The translations under genes and the position numbers were made by a program. 64,000 nucleotides of DNA from Cylicocyclus nassatus (taxonomy: Eukaryota; Nematoda; Chromadorea; Rhabditida; Strongylidae), in the NCBI GenBank assembly GCA_958299035.1, contig CATQJL010000316.1, positions 12,928,347 through 12,992,346 of the forward strand, given 5' to 3'. How positions within the stretch are numbered: position 1 is the stretch's first letter; every line of letters starts with the position of its first letter. Below are positions 45,201-56,890 of this stretch, piece after piece. The notes under the pieces were generated by a model, which made no database searches, was not told the DNA's origin, and saw only the letters and a program-made list of their open reading frames with translations.

Positions 45201-48200
45201 TCGTTTTGCCAGTTTCGTCTCAGCTCGTAAATTTCGTCTGCACTGAGACGAGTTATGTGAATCATCTAGGTTTGTCCATAAAACTTGAATTGTAGATGGT
45301 CTTTCAGGATCGGACGGCACTTCCTGGCTTCCTTGATAGTTTACTTTCTCGACTTGGTATTTTTGAGTTTGATGCGAAAACTAAAAAAATCTTGGAGGAG
45401 CCAGATTTCTTCACTGCACCTTATTCCAGTGATAGGCGGAAACAGTGAGTCAACTTTGATTTCAAAGTAATCGCTATTAGTGATCGACCCTCAACAGGTT
45501 TGTCAATTGGGATCGACCAGACATCTTGTTTCCACATTCGGAGCGATCTCGAATGGTGTATGATCTGCTCACTCGAGCTCATTACGATAATCCAGATCTT
45601 GCATCGAGAATGCGCAATCACTACCGATTTGGAATCGAACGATTGATCGCTCAGGGTGTCTACACTGCGGCTTACCCTCTGCACCAGGTACAGCCCTGTT
45701 CATAGATACAAACTTTAATTTTTGGTATTATATTTTACAGACGCTAAGAGATGACGGCAGAGAGATGAGCAAAGGGCATGAATGTTCTCAAAGGGAGCTG
45801 CTCTATAATCATTGGGTCAGCTATACAAATGTACTGAAATACCAACCTCTTGACTGCATCAAGTTAGTCTTTCATCTTTTCTTCTCTCATAAACTTGTTT
45901 ATGCTAAATACTTTAAAATTGTTCTCTTTTTTATTGCCTTCTTCTTCTCATGGACCTTACTGTATCTTGTCAGGAGGTATTTTGGTACGAAAGTCGCATT
46001 TTACTTCGCATGGCTCGGCTACTATACTAGATCTTTATACTTGGCTGCATTTGTCGGAATCATACCCGTAATTTATGGATGGTGTACTATGTCTGAGGAT
46101 ATAGTTAGGTCAGCCAGCTTCGCGTTAATGCCTTTATCTTAAAGAGTTGCACTTTTTGATCTGTTCAGCAATGACATCTGTGGTAAAGATGGTGTGGGTG
46201 CCGTAACGCTCATATGCCCTCAATGCGAGAATTACTGCGATTTTCAACCATTGAACAATAGCTGTGTTTATGCGAAGGTAAGCGCATCTTTTTTGTTGAG
46301 TTTGAATTGAAATATATATTTTCGGATGTCATAATTTAGGTCTCATACCTTTTTGATAATGGAAGTACCGTAATATTTGCTGCATTGATGAGTGTGTGGG
46401 CGACATTATTTACCGAAGGATGGAAAAGATATCATGCAGAAGTTGCATGGAAGTGGGGTTTGTTGGACTTCGTTGTCGAAGAGGTGAGCCTTTTAGCTAT
46501 TATAAATTTATCAGTTTTTAATATTGCATGTGTGGTGCAATGCTCATCAGAGTGAATCATATAGCTTTTTTCGAAGGATGGTGTAGCGGCTGCAGAACTT
46601 TTTTTTTGAGTAGTTTCAAAAGAGGCATGGCAGTAGGCGGAGTGTGCCAGCAGCAACTAGGCTTTTTATATTGTCAACTCGCAACCACCGCTACCAGAAA
46701 ATGTATGCTTAATTGACTAATGGTGTCTACAATAAAATCGCTTTTTTGAAACTTTACGTGCTAATTTAGGTTCTGCAGTCAGAGTTGAGTTTGTTGTGAT
46801 GTTGTGGTACTATATATCGCTGTGCTTGTGCTCAGTCATTCCGAATTTAAGCTGGCACTGTATCGATGTCGTTTTTCAGGAAACTGTACGGCCTGAGTTT
46901 CAATACCGCGTGAAGACTAAACGGTATAATCCCGTTACTCAGCAAGAAGAACCATACTTGTCCGGTAAAAAGAAATGCGCCAACTTTTTCGCTGCCATGG
47001 CTACCGTATTGTTTTTTGTGAGTTTGCTTTCAGTTCTTTTTTAGCATTTTCTAACTTTATTCTTGTATTTATCCGCTCAATTATCTTGATTTTTCCTAGA
47101 TAAGCCTTGTATTAGCTGTTGTCTTTGGTATCGTCATTTATCGAGTGATCTGCATGCGACTATTGGCCAGCGTAAGTACTGGAAATATAGTTAGTGTAGC
47201 CATAAATTTTGAAAAATTCTTTAGATGGACAATCCAACAGTTGACTCATACGCGTTTTTGATTGTGTCTGCCAGTGCAGCTATGATCAATCTTTGCGTCA
47301 TTGTGACGATGAATTATGTGAGTTTGAAAATGCATTTGTCGGCTTAAAGCTTTCGTATGTATTGTGAACTTCAGTTCTACAACTCTCTGGCGCATCGTTT
47401 GACTTGTTGGGAATGTCCTAGAACTCAAGCCGATTTTGACAATAGCTACACTTTCAAAGTATTTTCATTCCAATTTGCTAACTACTACTCTTCGCTCTTT
47501 TACATTGCTTTCTTAAAAGGGACGTAAGTTTTTTGTCATCTCATCTAGAGTTTCTTCGGTTTATATGTGCCTGTTTGCAGCCTTTCACAGCTACCTGGTA
47601 CTAAAGATAATGACGGAAATGTGAAGATTGCTGGTTACAGACTTGAGGTGGGTATCGGTATCGTAGTCGTTTTCTACTCCTCTTCTTTTTCCCTCCTCGC
47701 ATTTTCTAGCAGTTTTCTTATTTACTCTGAACTTCTTGTTCGTTACTCTTCATTTCGCTCTCACATCCTGATTCACACGAGTAGCTGCAGTCTATCTTAT
47801 CAAGAAAAATCTAGTTTTCATCAGACATAATGTGCTTTTGACATTGATGAGCTATCTGTGTACGGAGTCTTGCACTTGCACGTTACTTTTTCGCCAGTTA
47901 TGTATCTGTGGATATAAAATGGTGTTAGATATCATAGTACGCTTTCTTTGCTGACTCTGTACGAGTGTTGCAGGGTTGCGACCCCGCTGGATGTTTTGTG
48001 GAACTGGTAATTCAACTTGCAATCATTATGTGTGGTAAGCAGTTCTTTTCGGCTGCAGTCGAATTTGCATACCCGTGAGTTACATTTTTCTGTAGACGAT
48101 TCGTCACACGCAGAGACAGGATTCCACTGCGGACGCTGTCGGCGTCTTTCAAATCAAACGCACTTTCATTCCTCTAATCGCGTGCTGTCTCTCCCAAACA

Positions 48201-51200
48201 CAAATTGTCTTCATCGGACTCAAAGGCGTCCAATCTTGCGTGCAGCGAATAGCCTATACCTATCATAGATAACTTGTCAAAACTTGAATTTTTGATAAAC
48301 TTTAGGAATGTAATGAGCCTTCTAAGAAAGTGGCAGCTGATGGTACCGTATGTTGAGACAAAAAGGCAGCGAAAAGAGAGGATTAGAGAGGAGAGCAGCA
48401 GGGTAAAAATTTTTGTGGTGTTATTGTGTTTCAAAGCAATGGAATCTGTTTAGAAGTTAGGTAAAGAAATGGAAAGATGGGAAGCTGATTACTATCTTAA
48501 TCCAACTTATGACCAGTTTTTGTTTGATGAGTATCTGGAAATGGGTAAGTGTTGATTTCTGGTTTTTAGTAAGCTTCAGTCTTATCTGCTTGGCCTTATA
48601 ATGTGGAAGTTGATGGTCTTGATTATTCAGTTTTGTTTTTTTTTGAATTTATTCTTTGTTTTGTTAGTTTTATCTTGTATTTATCGTTGAGAACAGCGTC
48701 TCTGCCCTATCTGAGTGTTATCAGTTTGTTCTCCGCTTCCTCAAAATTCTTGACTTTTTTTCGTGAAATCATTTTTAATCAGAAAAAACGGGTTTGTATA
48801 CAATCTAGTATTTCCAGTGCTCCAATTTGGCTTCTGTACACTTTTTGTGGCTGCATTTCCGCTGGCTCCTTTCTTCGCTGTTTTAAATAATATATTTGAG
48901 ATTAGGCTTGATGCTTACAAATTCTTATGTAACAATCAAAGACCAGTGCCAGCGCAGGTGCGTAATATTGCATTGTTTTCTTTGTTCTTTGAAGAAAAAA
49001 GTTTGTTTCTAGGGCAGAAATATTGGCATATGGTTGAAGATCTTGAACATTATCAGCAAGTTTAGTGTCACAATCAATGTGAGTTGTTTTGGTTTCAGAT
49101 TTCTGCACAAGTGAATGAATCTACATTTCAGGCTCTTGTCATAGCATTCACCTCAGATTTTGTACCGAAAACAATGTACTATTTTGCAAGAAGCTCAATG
49201 ATGGGCTATGTTGACTCTTCGCTGTCATATTTTGATGCTTCTGAGTTCCAGATGAAATCTTCACAGTTCAGCAATGTTAGTGTATGTAGGTGAGTGCACT
49301 ATTCCTAGAGATAACGATAGACTTTTTTTCAATAACCTGTGGATTTTTCCTCGTTCAAAATATATATCTCACATAAAAATTGCTTGAACCGTACTTTTTG
49401 CATTATATCCTTGGTAAGCCTCACCTATAGGGTAATCTCCAACCTTTGCACTGTCAGTATTCGTTGAATTAGCTTCATCTACCCACCACTTTGAAAATTG
49501 TTTTGTGCCTATAGTAGTGTCAGTCCTGCATGGTATTTCAGATATCGAGGGTGGCGTCGCACTCCGTGCTCGCTGAGAAATGAAACTATAACCGTTTACG
49601 GAAAAGAAATTTGCGATGACCACCTAGGATTGTCTCTAGAATGGTGGAAAGTGTTTGCTGCTCGGCTACTATTTGTTGTAGTGTTTGAGGTATGCTACAT
49701 TGTTCGTAATTTTGTGTTGATTTGAAGATCCTTTGTTTGTGATTTGAAAAGCCTTTTATTGAACTTTTCTGATTCCTGTGCCTTTTTTTGTTTTAAATAT
49801 TCCATAATGTGTTTAGCATGTGGTTTTCATCGTCAAAATAATAGTCGAATGGCTCATCCCTGATCTTCCAACAAGAATCTTTGTTCAACAACAGAGAGAA
49901 AAGTATCTTGTTAGAAAAGCCCTGCTGAGTGAGCTGGCGTCGGGCAGAGATGTGGCAAATGGAGTAGTTTCGTCTGATAGTAGAAAAGCGTAAGTGATTT
50001 ATTATCATTTATCTTCTTAATATAAAATTTCTACAATGTTGGTCTAATCTTTCAGCTTTTGTGGGCTGGATGGCTAATATTTTTGATTTTTGGTCAGAAT
50101 GTAGTTTTGATAGAATTCGACAAATATCTTACGCTTTGTTTGATAGGCTTGAGATTCAAAAACTGGTTCTTTCGTTCGAACCGTGAGATCTCTTTTTATT
50201 CAAAAATTTTGTTTTCTTACTGGAAACCTTTAATTCTTTTCTCGTTTCTTTTCTGCGTAGTCGTCGTATATGCTTTCACTATCGTACTGCTAGAGTAGTG
50301 CACGTCTTTGCAATCACTAATCTTTGCATGCACTGTGCTGCTTACTCACATTGTTGTACATGTTTTGTTTTCTATGTGCTTATTGTCAAGTTTTAATCTG
50401 TGATGTTTTAACTTTACGTTCTATACGGTTGAATTCTTCGGTTTAAAAAGGAATAAAAATGTGTTAATGTTGGATTGCTTTTGCTGTATTTTCCTATTAG
50501 ATCCATCGGTGCTTTTTACATGGAAAGTTTTGGGAATTCACCATTGCGTCTCCCCGTTATATTACCCTTTCCTGATTCTGCTATACAGTTTTAACTTGTG
50601 CTACTGACCCATGCAAGTTTCATTCAAACTCCAGTGTACATCTATGTTCCTCTCGCTTATATAAGTAATCGCGCAGTAATAGCTTTATTTGATGGACTCC
50701 TCGTGAGTTTACCTTATTCTGCTTGTCTCAGTGGCTGAAGCTGTTATTGACGCACCATATCTGCCACTCACAGGTACACGCTCTCTCCAACACGCTCAGA
50801 TTAGCACTGCTATAGATAAGTTCCAGACTGCAGACTTATCCGGTTTAGTCGGTTTGTGCGGTTCACCCAATCGCTGTCGGTCGAATCACCAGCGAACGTG
50901 TGAACCTGCACATGCGGTTCATGAACCGAGTTGAACCGGACAACTCTGGCACCTACCATAGCTTAGATAGACAGCCCTGTTGCGCCATTTTAGACATACA
51001 GAACTATACTCCGAATTGATGAAAAGAAAGCATCGAAAATAGCGAATAGGGGCGTCTGCTTGGCTGCTGGCGTATAGTGTGAACTTTTACAAGAGAGAAA
51101 AAATGTGACAATGCTTGAATAGAGTGGGACGTACCCGCATTTTTTAACTAGAATGCATGATTGATGCTTGTTTGGTTGATTTTATGGTTTATACTATCAG

Positions 51201-54200
51201 AACGAATGCTGCTCAGTGTTCGAAATCAGCATGGGCTGGCATAAGAAATAATATGAATGCATGCAAAAAATGTGAGGGTAACTCAAAAGCTCGTCGATTA
51301 AACTTTCTTTTGCTGCGATATAATAGTGAAAGCTTGTGAGCAGGAACACGGTCAAGGACTTGCTTTATCTAGCACAACTTCTTTCTGCTTTGCTTATTTC
51401 TTGCTCCATGTCAGTAGATATTAGGTCTTAGAGATAGTTCTGCCAATAGAGGTTGAGCTAAAGTGTTTCACTTATATCTTCATTACGAGTGGCTGTCAGT
51501 CAACGATATTTTGGTCTTGTGTACTGATATCCTTAGAGTACTGGTTAGGTATGACATGGGTTCTCTTATCCCAGAAGCCTGCTGGCTACGTTTTGAAAGT
51601 GGAGTGTTCAGTTTTTGAACCATAGATTTGGGCTATCTCTTGCTTGGGAAAAGGCATGCAGCGAGTAATAGTCGGATTTTGCTTCATCTAACCAATACGA
51701 AGGATATAAAACGGATTTATAAGCCAGACTTCTGCAATACGCGTCTATAATCTGAAGGTTTATAATCTTTTTGCAGAAGAGAAACGGATTCTTCTGCTTT
51801 TTCGGGTATCTCTTCTCAGTTTTTATTTTTTCAAGCTAAATAGCGTGTTTGGTAGGTGGGGCCATTCTACAGTAACAATAAGAACACATCCCAAACCAGC
51901 CGCTTGCTTCCGCATTTATTTTTGGTAAATATGAGAAGAATTGGCAACTTTCTTTACAACCTAATAGCACTCTAGGGAGGTTACGGCAGGTTTACTGTAG
52001 ACGAGTCATTGCCATAACCCCGATGAAATATAAACAAGCTATTTGACATACCAGGTTCGAGCACTAATCTTAGGTGGTAGGTCCTTTTTATTTGCTAGTG
52101 TAATACATACTCCATGAAGTTAACCACGAGACGCATTATCATGATGATGACGTTATAAAATTTTGCTAGCACTATAGACTTCCTGACTTCAAGAATATGT
52201 ATCTGAACTATCACTTTGTCTCCAGTCATTTGGCATAAGAACGTTGCTTTTCCTGATGACGAGTTAGCAGCTTCAAAGGATAGGCTTGATACATACCTCG
52301 CTGCTTAGGTATGGACAAAATGTGCGAGCAGCGAGAGCAGCGCTGCTTCAGCTGAGCAGCGCTGCAACTTGAGCTGAGCAGCGCTGCAAGGAACGAAGGA
52401 TTGCTGCCCCGCAACACCTCAAAACACGCGCTGCGTCCTAACTAGGGCGCGATAAATGCCTCAATACATAATTATCGTTTGCCCTTGTTTTAGGGGGTCA
52501 CTTGCGCCTCAGTTCGTTTATCACTTGATTATTATCCAAAACACGCAAATTTCAAAAAAAAAATGACTTCAAAAACACATAAAATCAGCTGTTGCAGCTC
52601 AAAGCAGCTGAGATCAGCTCAGAGCAGCTGAGATACGCTCAGAAAAAGTGAGCGTAACTCAGCTGCAAAATCCAGTTGCAGCGCTGCTCAGCTTGAGCAG
52701 CGCTGCGCAGCGCTGCTCAGAATTGAGACGCTAGGTATGGACATGACCTTTCACGTTAGCTGCTGCAGCGCTAAGCAGCGGCGTCACTCCGCTGCAATCA
52801 ATACGCACTAAAAGCGTTGCTGCCACCGCTACGTATGGACACCCGCCGCCAGGTATGTTTTAAGCCATAGAGCAGACGGCAAGCTTTTGAAGAAAATTGT
52901 TAACAGAACGCGCAAAACCGCCATCGCCATGACGAATTTGTTTGTGTATCGTCATGGCTAATCTAGTCCGGAGCTTGTTTTTCATAGTGGATCAAAAGGA
53001 ATTAGATTCATGTCGCACGCGAGGTTCCTGTTGTTTGATTGGTCCAGGGCGCTGCTACAAGAAATTGTTGGGGTCACATCAAAACACAGCAACAAGCTTG
53101 ATTGCTTCAATTTGTACCAGAAAAAAAACGAACTAGAAATTACTATAAAGTTGACGATAGTTATCTGAAAATATCTTTAGAGCTCGCGTTTTAGACTCCA
53201 CGTTGTTGGGATGATATGATTCTTATGAGGGGTCCAAATAAAATTTGTGTTTACTTGTCGACAAGACCTTCCAAGTCTAACTTCTACAAATATGCACTAG
53301 AGTTATTCGGTAGAATAAAGGAATCATCTGATTACCTCGTATCTACCAACTATTGCACGCGTTTTTGAAGGTTTTCCCAATTATCTTGGACCTGAATTGC
53401 GGCTAGGGTTCTTGAAGAGGAAAAAAAAAACTTTGTTTCGATGTAGAATACAATAATGTGATTTCCACCGTTCCCTGCGCCTATTTTCTTGCTTTCTCTC
53501 AAGAAAATGAATTAAATCCTCTTTTTGCTGATTATACAGCATTAGGCAAAATTGTCCAAAGCTTTTTTTTGGGTCATGCAACGGAAATTCAAAATGAGTG
53601 TGCTTCGAAAAATGATCAAGTTTTTTGTCAGTTATCCCCATACATGAGAAAGGGACCTGTTCAGCAGGTCGAATTTTAGGACATCCCCTCGTATACCACA
53701 AACGCTACCTTTCAAATAAATCATCCTGATCACCTTGATCAACTTCTGGTCCATTTTTTTCGAAGTGGACCCACTTTGGCCAGATGATTTTTGCGTCCCT
53801 TTCACCCTGCTAAGCTTCAATGTCCGTCTTTTTTGAGTATAACAGCTTCAGTGTTTAGATCCATATTCGATGTGTTCCTGATGTTATACAGATGTGCTCG
53901 TTTTACAATGTAAGTTATATTCAGTCCATGCTACTAAAGACTATATTTTTAATGGAAGCTGTATATTTTACATGGGGTTTGAATTTGGAAGATGTTTTTT
54001 GCTTTTAACTATTTTTCGCAACTTGTCATTGTGTGTAGCTAAAAAAATTTTTGTGATAGTTATGTGAATGCTTTATTTGTTATGGAAAGTATTAAATTTT
54101 TTGGTGTTTTTTTACAGTGCGGCAGATGGTGACAGTGAGCAAACGGCACATCAGCCTGGATCTTTTATGCACAATGATGATGACGAAGAGGTCGAGGTAA

Positions 54201-54347
54201 GATAGCAGGTACCTAACTAATTTTATTATGCAAAAGCAGATTTTAAATTTTATTAAATCACTTTCTTAGGTACCCCGGCATTCGTCGATTACATCTTTTT
54301 TCACTTGTCAACAAGGCAGTGAACCCGCATTGAATACGAGAATGTAG
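42245..54347 (+). CDS. Anoctamin (TMEM16 family calcium-dependent channel/scramblase)
   Basis: Anoctamins are dimeric ten-helix membrane proteins that conduct Cl- or scramble lipids when Ca2+ binds. Exons joining in frame: 42245-42254, 43972-44090, 44191-44268, 44375-44485, 44555-44674, 44829-44939, 45308-45444, 45498-45687, 45741-45862, 45974-46108, 46169-46277, 46340-46483, 46880-47017, 47100-47171, 47225-47317, 47375-47523, 47581-47647, 47974-48074, 48306-48402, 48454-48544, 48818-48957, 49013-49078, 49132-49289, 49542-49689, 49817-49989, 54118-54196, 54270-54347 (about 1,011 residues). Seen: [24 protein letters not shown] (TM1), [15 protein letters not shown] (TM2), [35 protein letters not shown] (TM7), IEIRLDA-like FEIRLDA (TM8), LVIAFTSDF. 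Calcium-site acids E665, E727, E730, E759 and D763 are present. Exon 7 could start 12 nt earlier (45,296). C. elegans has two homologues, anoh-1 and anoh-2; I cannot say which this matches. Confidence 0.95.
50056..50077 (+). other. Alternative terminal exon of the anoctamin gene
   Basis: After exon 25 (donor at 49,990) there is an acceptor TCTTTCAG ending at 50,055. Splicing here continues the phase and adds AFCGLDG, then TAA at 50,075-50,077. A poly(A) signal AATAAA follows at 50,452. This gives a protein of about 966 residues lacking the acidic distal tail from 54,118-54,347. Confidence 0.5.
50452..50457 (+). terminator. Poly(A) signal AATAAA, proximal
   Basis: 375 bases after the proximal stop codon at 50,077; consistent with an alternative 3' end of the anoctamin transcript. 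Confidence 0.45.
50458..52295. other. Anoctamin intron 25, first part
   Basis: AT-rich, with repeated GGTTCA/AACCGA words around 50,845-50,940. The short ORFs here lack acceptor-donor context; nothing else recognised. Confidence 0.5.
52296..52850. repeat. Palindromic AGCAGCGCTGC array in anoctamin intron 25
   Basis: Six or more copies of the self-complementary GCAGCGCTGC, three near 52,335-52,390 and three near 52,677-52,712. Between them lie repeated CAGCTGAG words. Flanking TAGGTATGGAC (52,306 and 52,731) and CGTATGGACA (52,832) may be element ends. Non-coding; the 63-codon minus-strand ORF is a Ser/Leu/Cys read-through. Confidence 0.75.
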
Positions 54348-56060
54348 TGTTTGATCTGTGCATTTTATAGTATGTAGGAATTTTTGCTCATTGCGATCGT
54401 TATTTTCTTATTGTCTTTCATTTTATTTGAACCTTGATTGCTGCTTGAGAGCTTGGGTGCCTATTGAGAAACTTCAGCTGATATTGGTGCATGCGAACAG
54501 CACAACCATACTTTTTTTGTAGCAAGCAGTCGTTCTCCATATTTTCCGAAGTCAAATTAGCAGTTTCGATTTGCAGTATCATCTCAAATCAATGTCAAAA
54601 TCTGCATCTGTTTGTCGATCTACACAGATGCCGTAATTTAGCTCAGTTGTTGTTTACATTGAAGTTTTATGTCATTTTCCTTCATCTCGCTTGTTTTCCA
54701 ATGTTTGATTTTGAATCATAATGAATCATATGTTGGTTCGTCCCTCAAGCTATGTCTGGCAGCTTTTGCAATCAAATCCAGGTTCGATATCTCTAGCTTT
54801 CATCCCTGATTTTTACTATGTGTTCTTATGGTTGCTCCGAATGAAATGGGTTCTGCTTGCAGTACTTCTTTGACTCATTGTTTGTGACTTTTTCGTGCCT
54901 ATCTGCTTTTTTGTCGAGGCTTCTGCTCCATTTTTGAACTTCTCATCGATCTGATTTTATTACATTTCGCCCATTTTTAGTTACAAAGTAGTTTGTACTT
55001 TGTGCTCATTGTCAACTGTCTATCTACCGGTGAAAGTTTCTCATATGTGATATATGTATTACAATAATAAAATTTCATAATATCATCGTCAACATGGTGG
55101 CGCAATTGCAAGGATGCACTTGCCATCAATCTTTGCGTTGTAGTGCGTTTGCACTACAAATGCTAGAAAGACGTTGTTTCCGTAAAGCATCGTGGTTTCT
55201 GTGATGTCTCGTGCCTTCTGGACGGACCTTGGAGAACAAGGAAGGCTATTATTCTGTGCTGCATTGGAATTATGCCAAATCTCACTCTTGGGCACTGGTT
55301 TAAACATGGCTCTGCTCAATGAAGTGTTACTTTGAATCAGTCGTAATGACACCTGAATTCTATTGCATTTGCACAGAATAGTCGAATTACGGCATGAATC
55401 ATTATGGTCGTCGAAACCTTGTGGTGAGAACGAGTTTCAATTTCCGCTCTTTTGTTCAAGTTCACCACTCGAGTGCCAAGAATCCACTTCTGTTCTAGAT
55501 TTCCATCTGAAGAAAGTGTTGTTTGCCAAAAATTGCAAGTTGTTTTGACCGATAGCCGGAAAAGAGCATAAGTGGGACAACAGGTATTCGTAACACATTA
55601 CCCCATGTCGATAAGTGCTACAGTGTTTACATAACCGGATTTGCTTGTTTCAAGGGATGGCTAGAGGAAGCACTTTTCGTTTATAGAGCAGTTATGAAGC
55701 ACATTGCTAGATGTTGTGCCCTATGATGGTTTGCACTGAATGATTCATGGCAGCAAACTTTCACAGTCATATGCTTTCGCAGTGCCTAGAGACAACTGAC
55801 TGATCGTTTATAACCTTTTCCGGGTGCCTTGTCACTGGAAGAGAAATGGATACATCGTATGAGACTCAACTCAACTCATATCCGCGGTTTAGAACAGCAG
55901 CTCTGAGTACCGTACGCCCTCAAAGGGTACAATAGTGAGAGAGAGTTTCGGGGGGTTTTCAACCATTCCATAGGAACAGGCTTCACCATTTTGGTTGAAG
56001 TTTATATTTTCTTTTATAATATTCTATTTTGATTTACACTCTAGGTGCACCAAAAAAATC
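54348..56060. other. Anoctamin 3' UTR and intergenic
   Basis: An AATAAA at 55,066-55,071, about 720 bases after the distal stop, is a possible distal poly(A) signal. No further gene recognised up to 56,060. Confidence 0.4.
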
Positions 56061-56890
56061 TTATATATAAAGCTGAATGTCTGTTTGTATGTCTGTCTGT
56101 ATGTCTGTATGTCTGTCTGTATGTCTGTACGTATGTTCCGAATAGAAAATTCCATTTCTGAACCGATCGGGACCAAACTTGGCACACATACACTTCGGGC
56201 CCCGGCGGGTGTCATAGGCTACTTTTCGTATCGATCGATATCGATTTTATCGATTTTTTGCAAAGTTTGAGCTACGGGGCTGGGAGTTGGCACAGGGGAA
56301 ATGTGCCAATGCGAATGATCAGCATTCGATTACCCCCCTGTGCCAACTCCCAGCCCGGTAGCTCAAACTTTGCAAAAAATCGATAAAATCGATAAAAGTA
56401 ATGTACGGTTTCGAAAACTAATATTGTATTCGTAATCCTCATGCTCACTTACCCCCCCTGTGCCAACTCCCAGCCCCGTAGCTCAAATTTTGCAAAAAAT
56501 CGATAAAATCGATAAAAGTAATGTACGGTTTCGAAAACTAATATTGTATTCGGAATCCTCATGCTCACTTACCCCCCTGTGCCAACTCCCAGCCCCGTAG
56601 CTCAAACTTTGCAAAAAATCGATAAAATCGATAAAAGTAATGTACGGTTTCGAAAACTAATATTGTATTCGTAATCAGCATGCTCGATTACCCCCCCCCC
56701 CTGTGCCAACTCCCAGCCCCGTAGCTCAAACTTTGCAAAAAATCGATAAAATCGACATCAATCGATAAGGAAAAGTGGACTGTGACACCCGCCGGGGCCC
56801 GATGTGTATGTGTGCCAAGTTCGGTTCGGATCGGTTAAGAAATGGAATTTTCTATTCGGAACATACGGCGGAGCCGGGTATGCCAGCTAG
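56061..56890 (+). mobile_element. Helentron/HINE-like element with internal tandem repeats
   Basis: Begins TATATATAAAGCTGAATG, then a TGTCTG/TATG microsatellite. It ends GGCGGAGCCGGGTATGCC plus AGCTAG, with a small GC hairpin about 14 bases before CTAG. Long subterminal inverted repeats (about 56,128-56,300 and 56,697-56,868) surround four direct copies of a unit of about 120 bp. Subterminal inverted repeats, central tandem repeats and a 3' hairpin are the layout of Helentron-associated elements (inference). Confidence 0.6.
56341..56763 (+). repeat. Tandem repeat, about 120-bp unit x 3.5
   Basis: The word TGCCAACTCCCAGCC starts at 56,341, 56,461, 56,580 and 56,704. Units also share AAAAAATCGATAAAATCGAT and GTACGGTTTCGAAAAC and differ at only a few positions, plus C-run length. 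Confidence 0.9.

Noticed and set aside
48603..48890. 95-codon ORF within the anoctamin gene
   Set aside because: Mostly intron 20 read in the wrong frame; the true exon is 48,818-48,957.
56024..56270. Cys/Val/Tyr repeat ORF (YVCLYVCMSVCMSV) as a Cys-rich peptide gene
   Set aside because: Encoded by the TGTCTG microsatellite at the start of the Helentron-like element.
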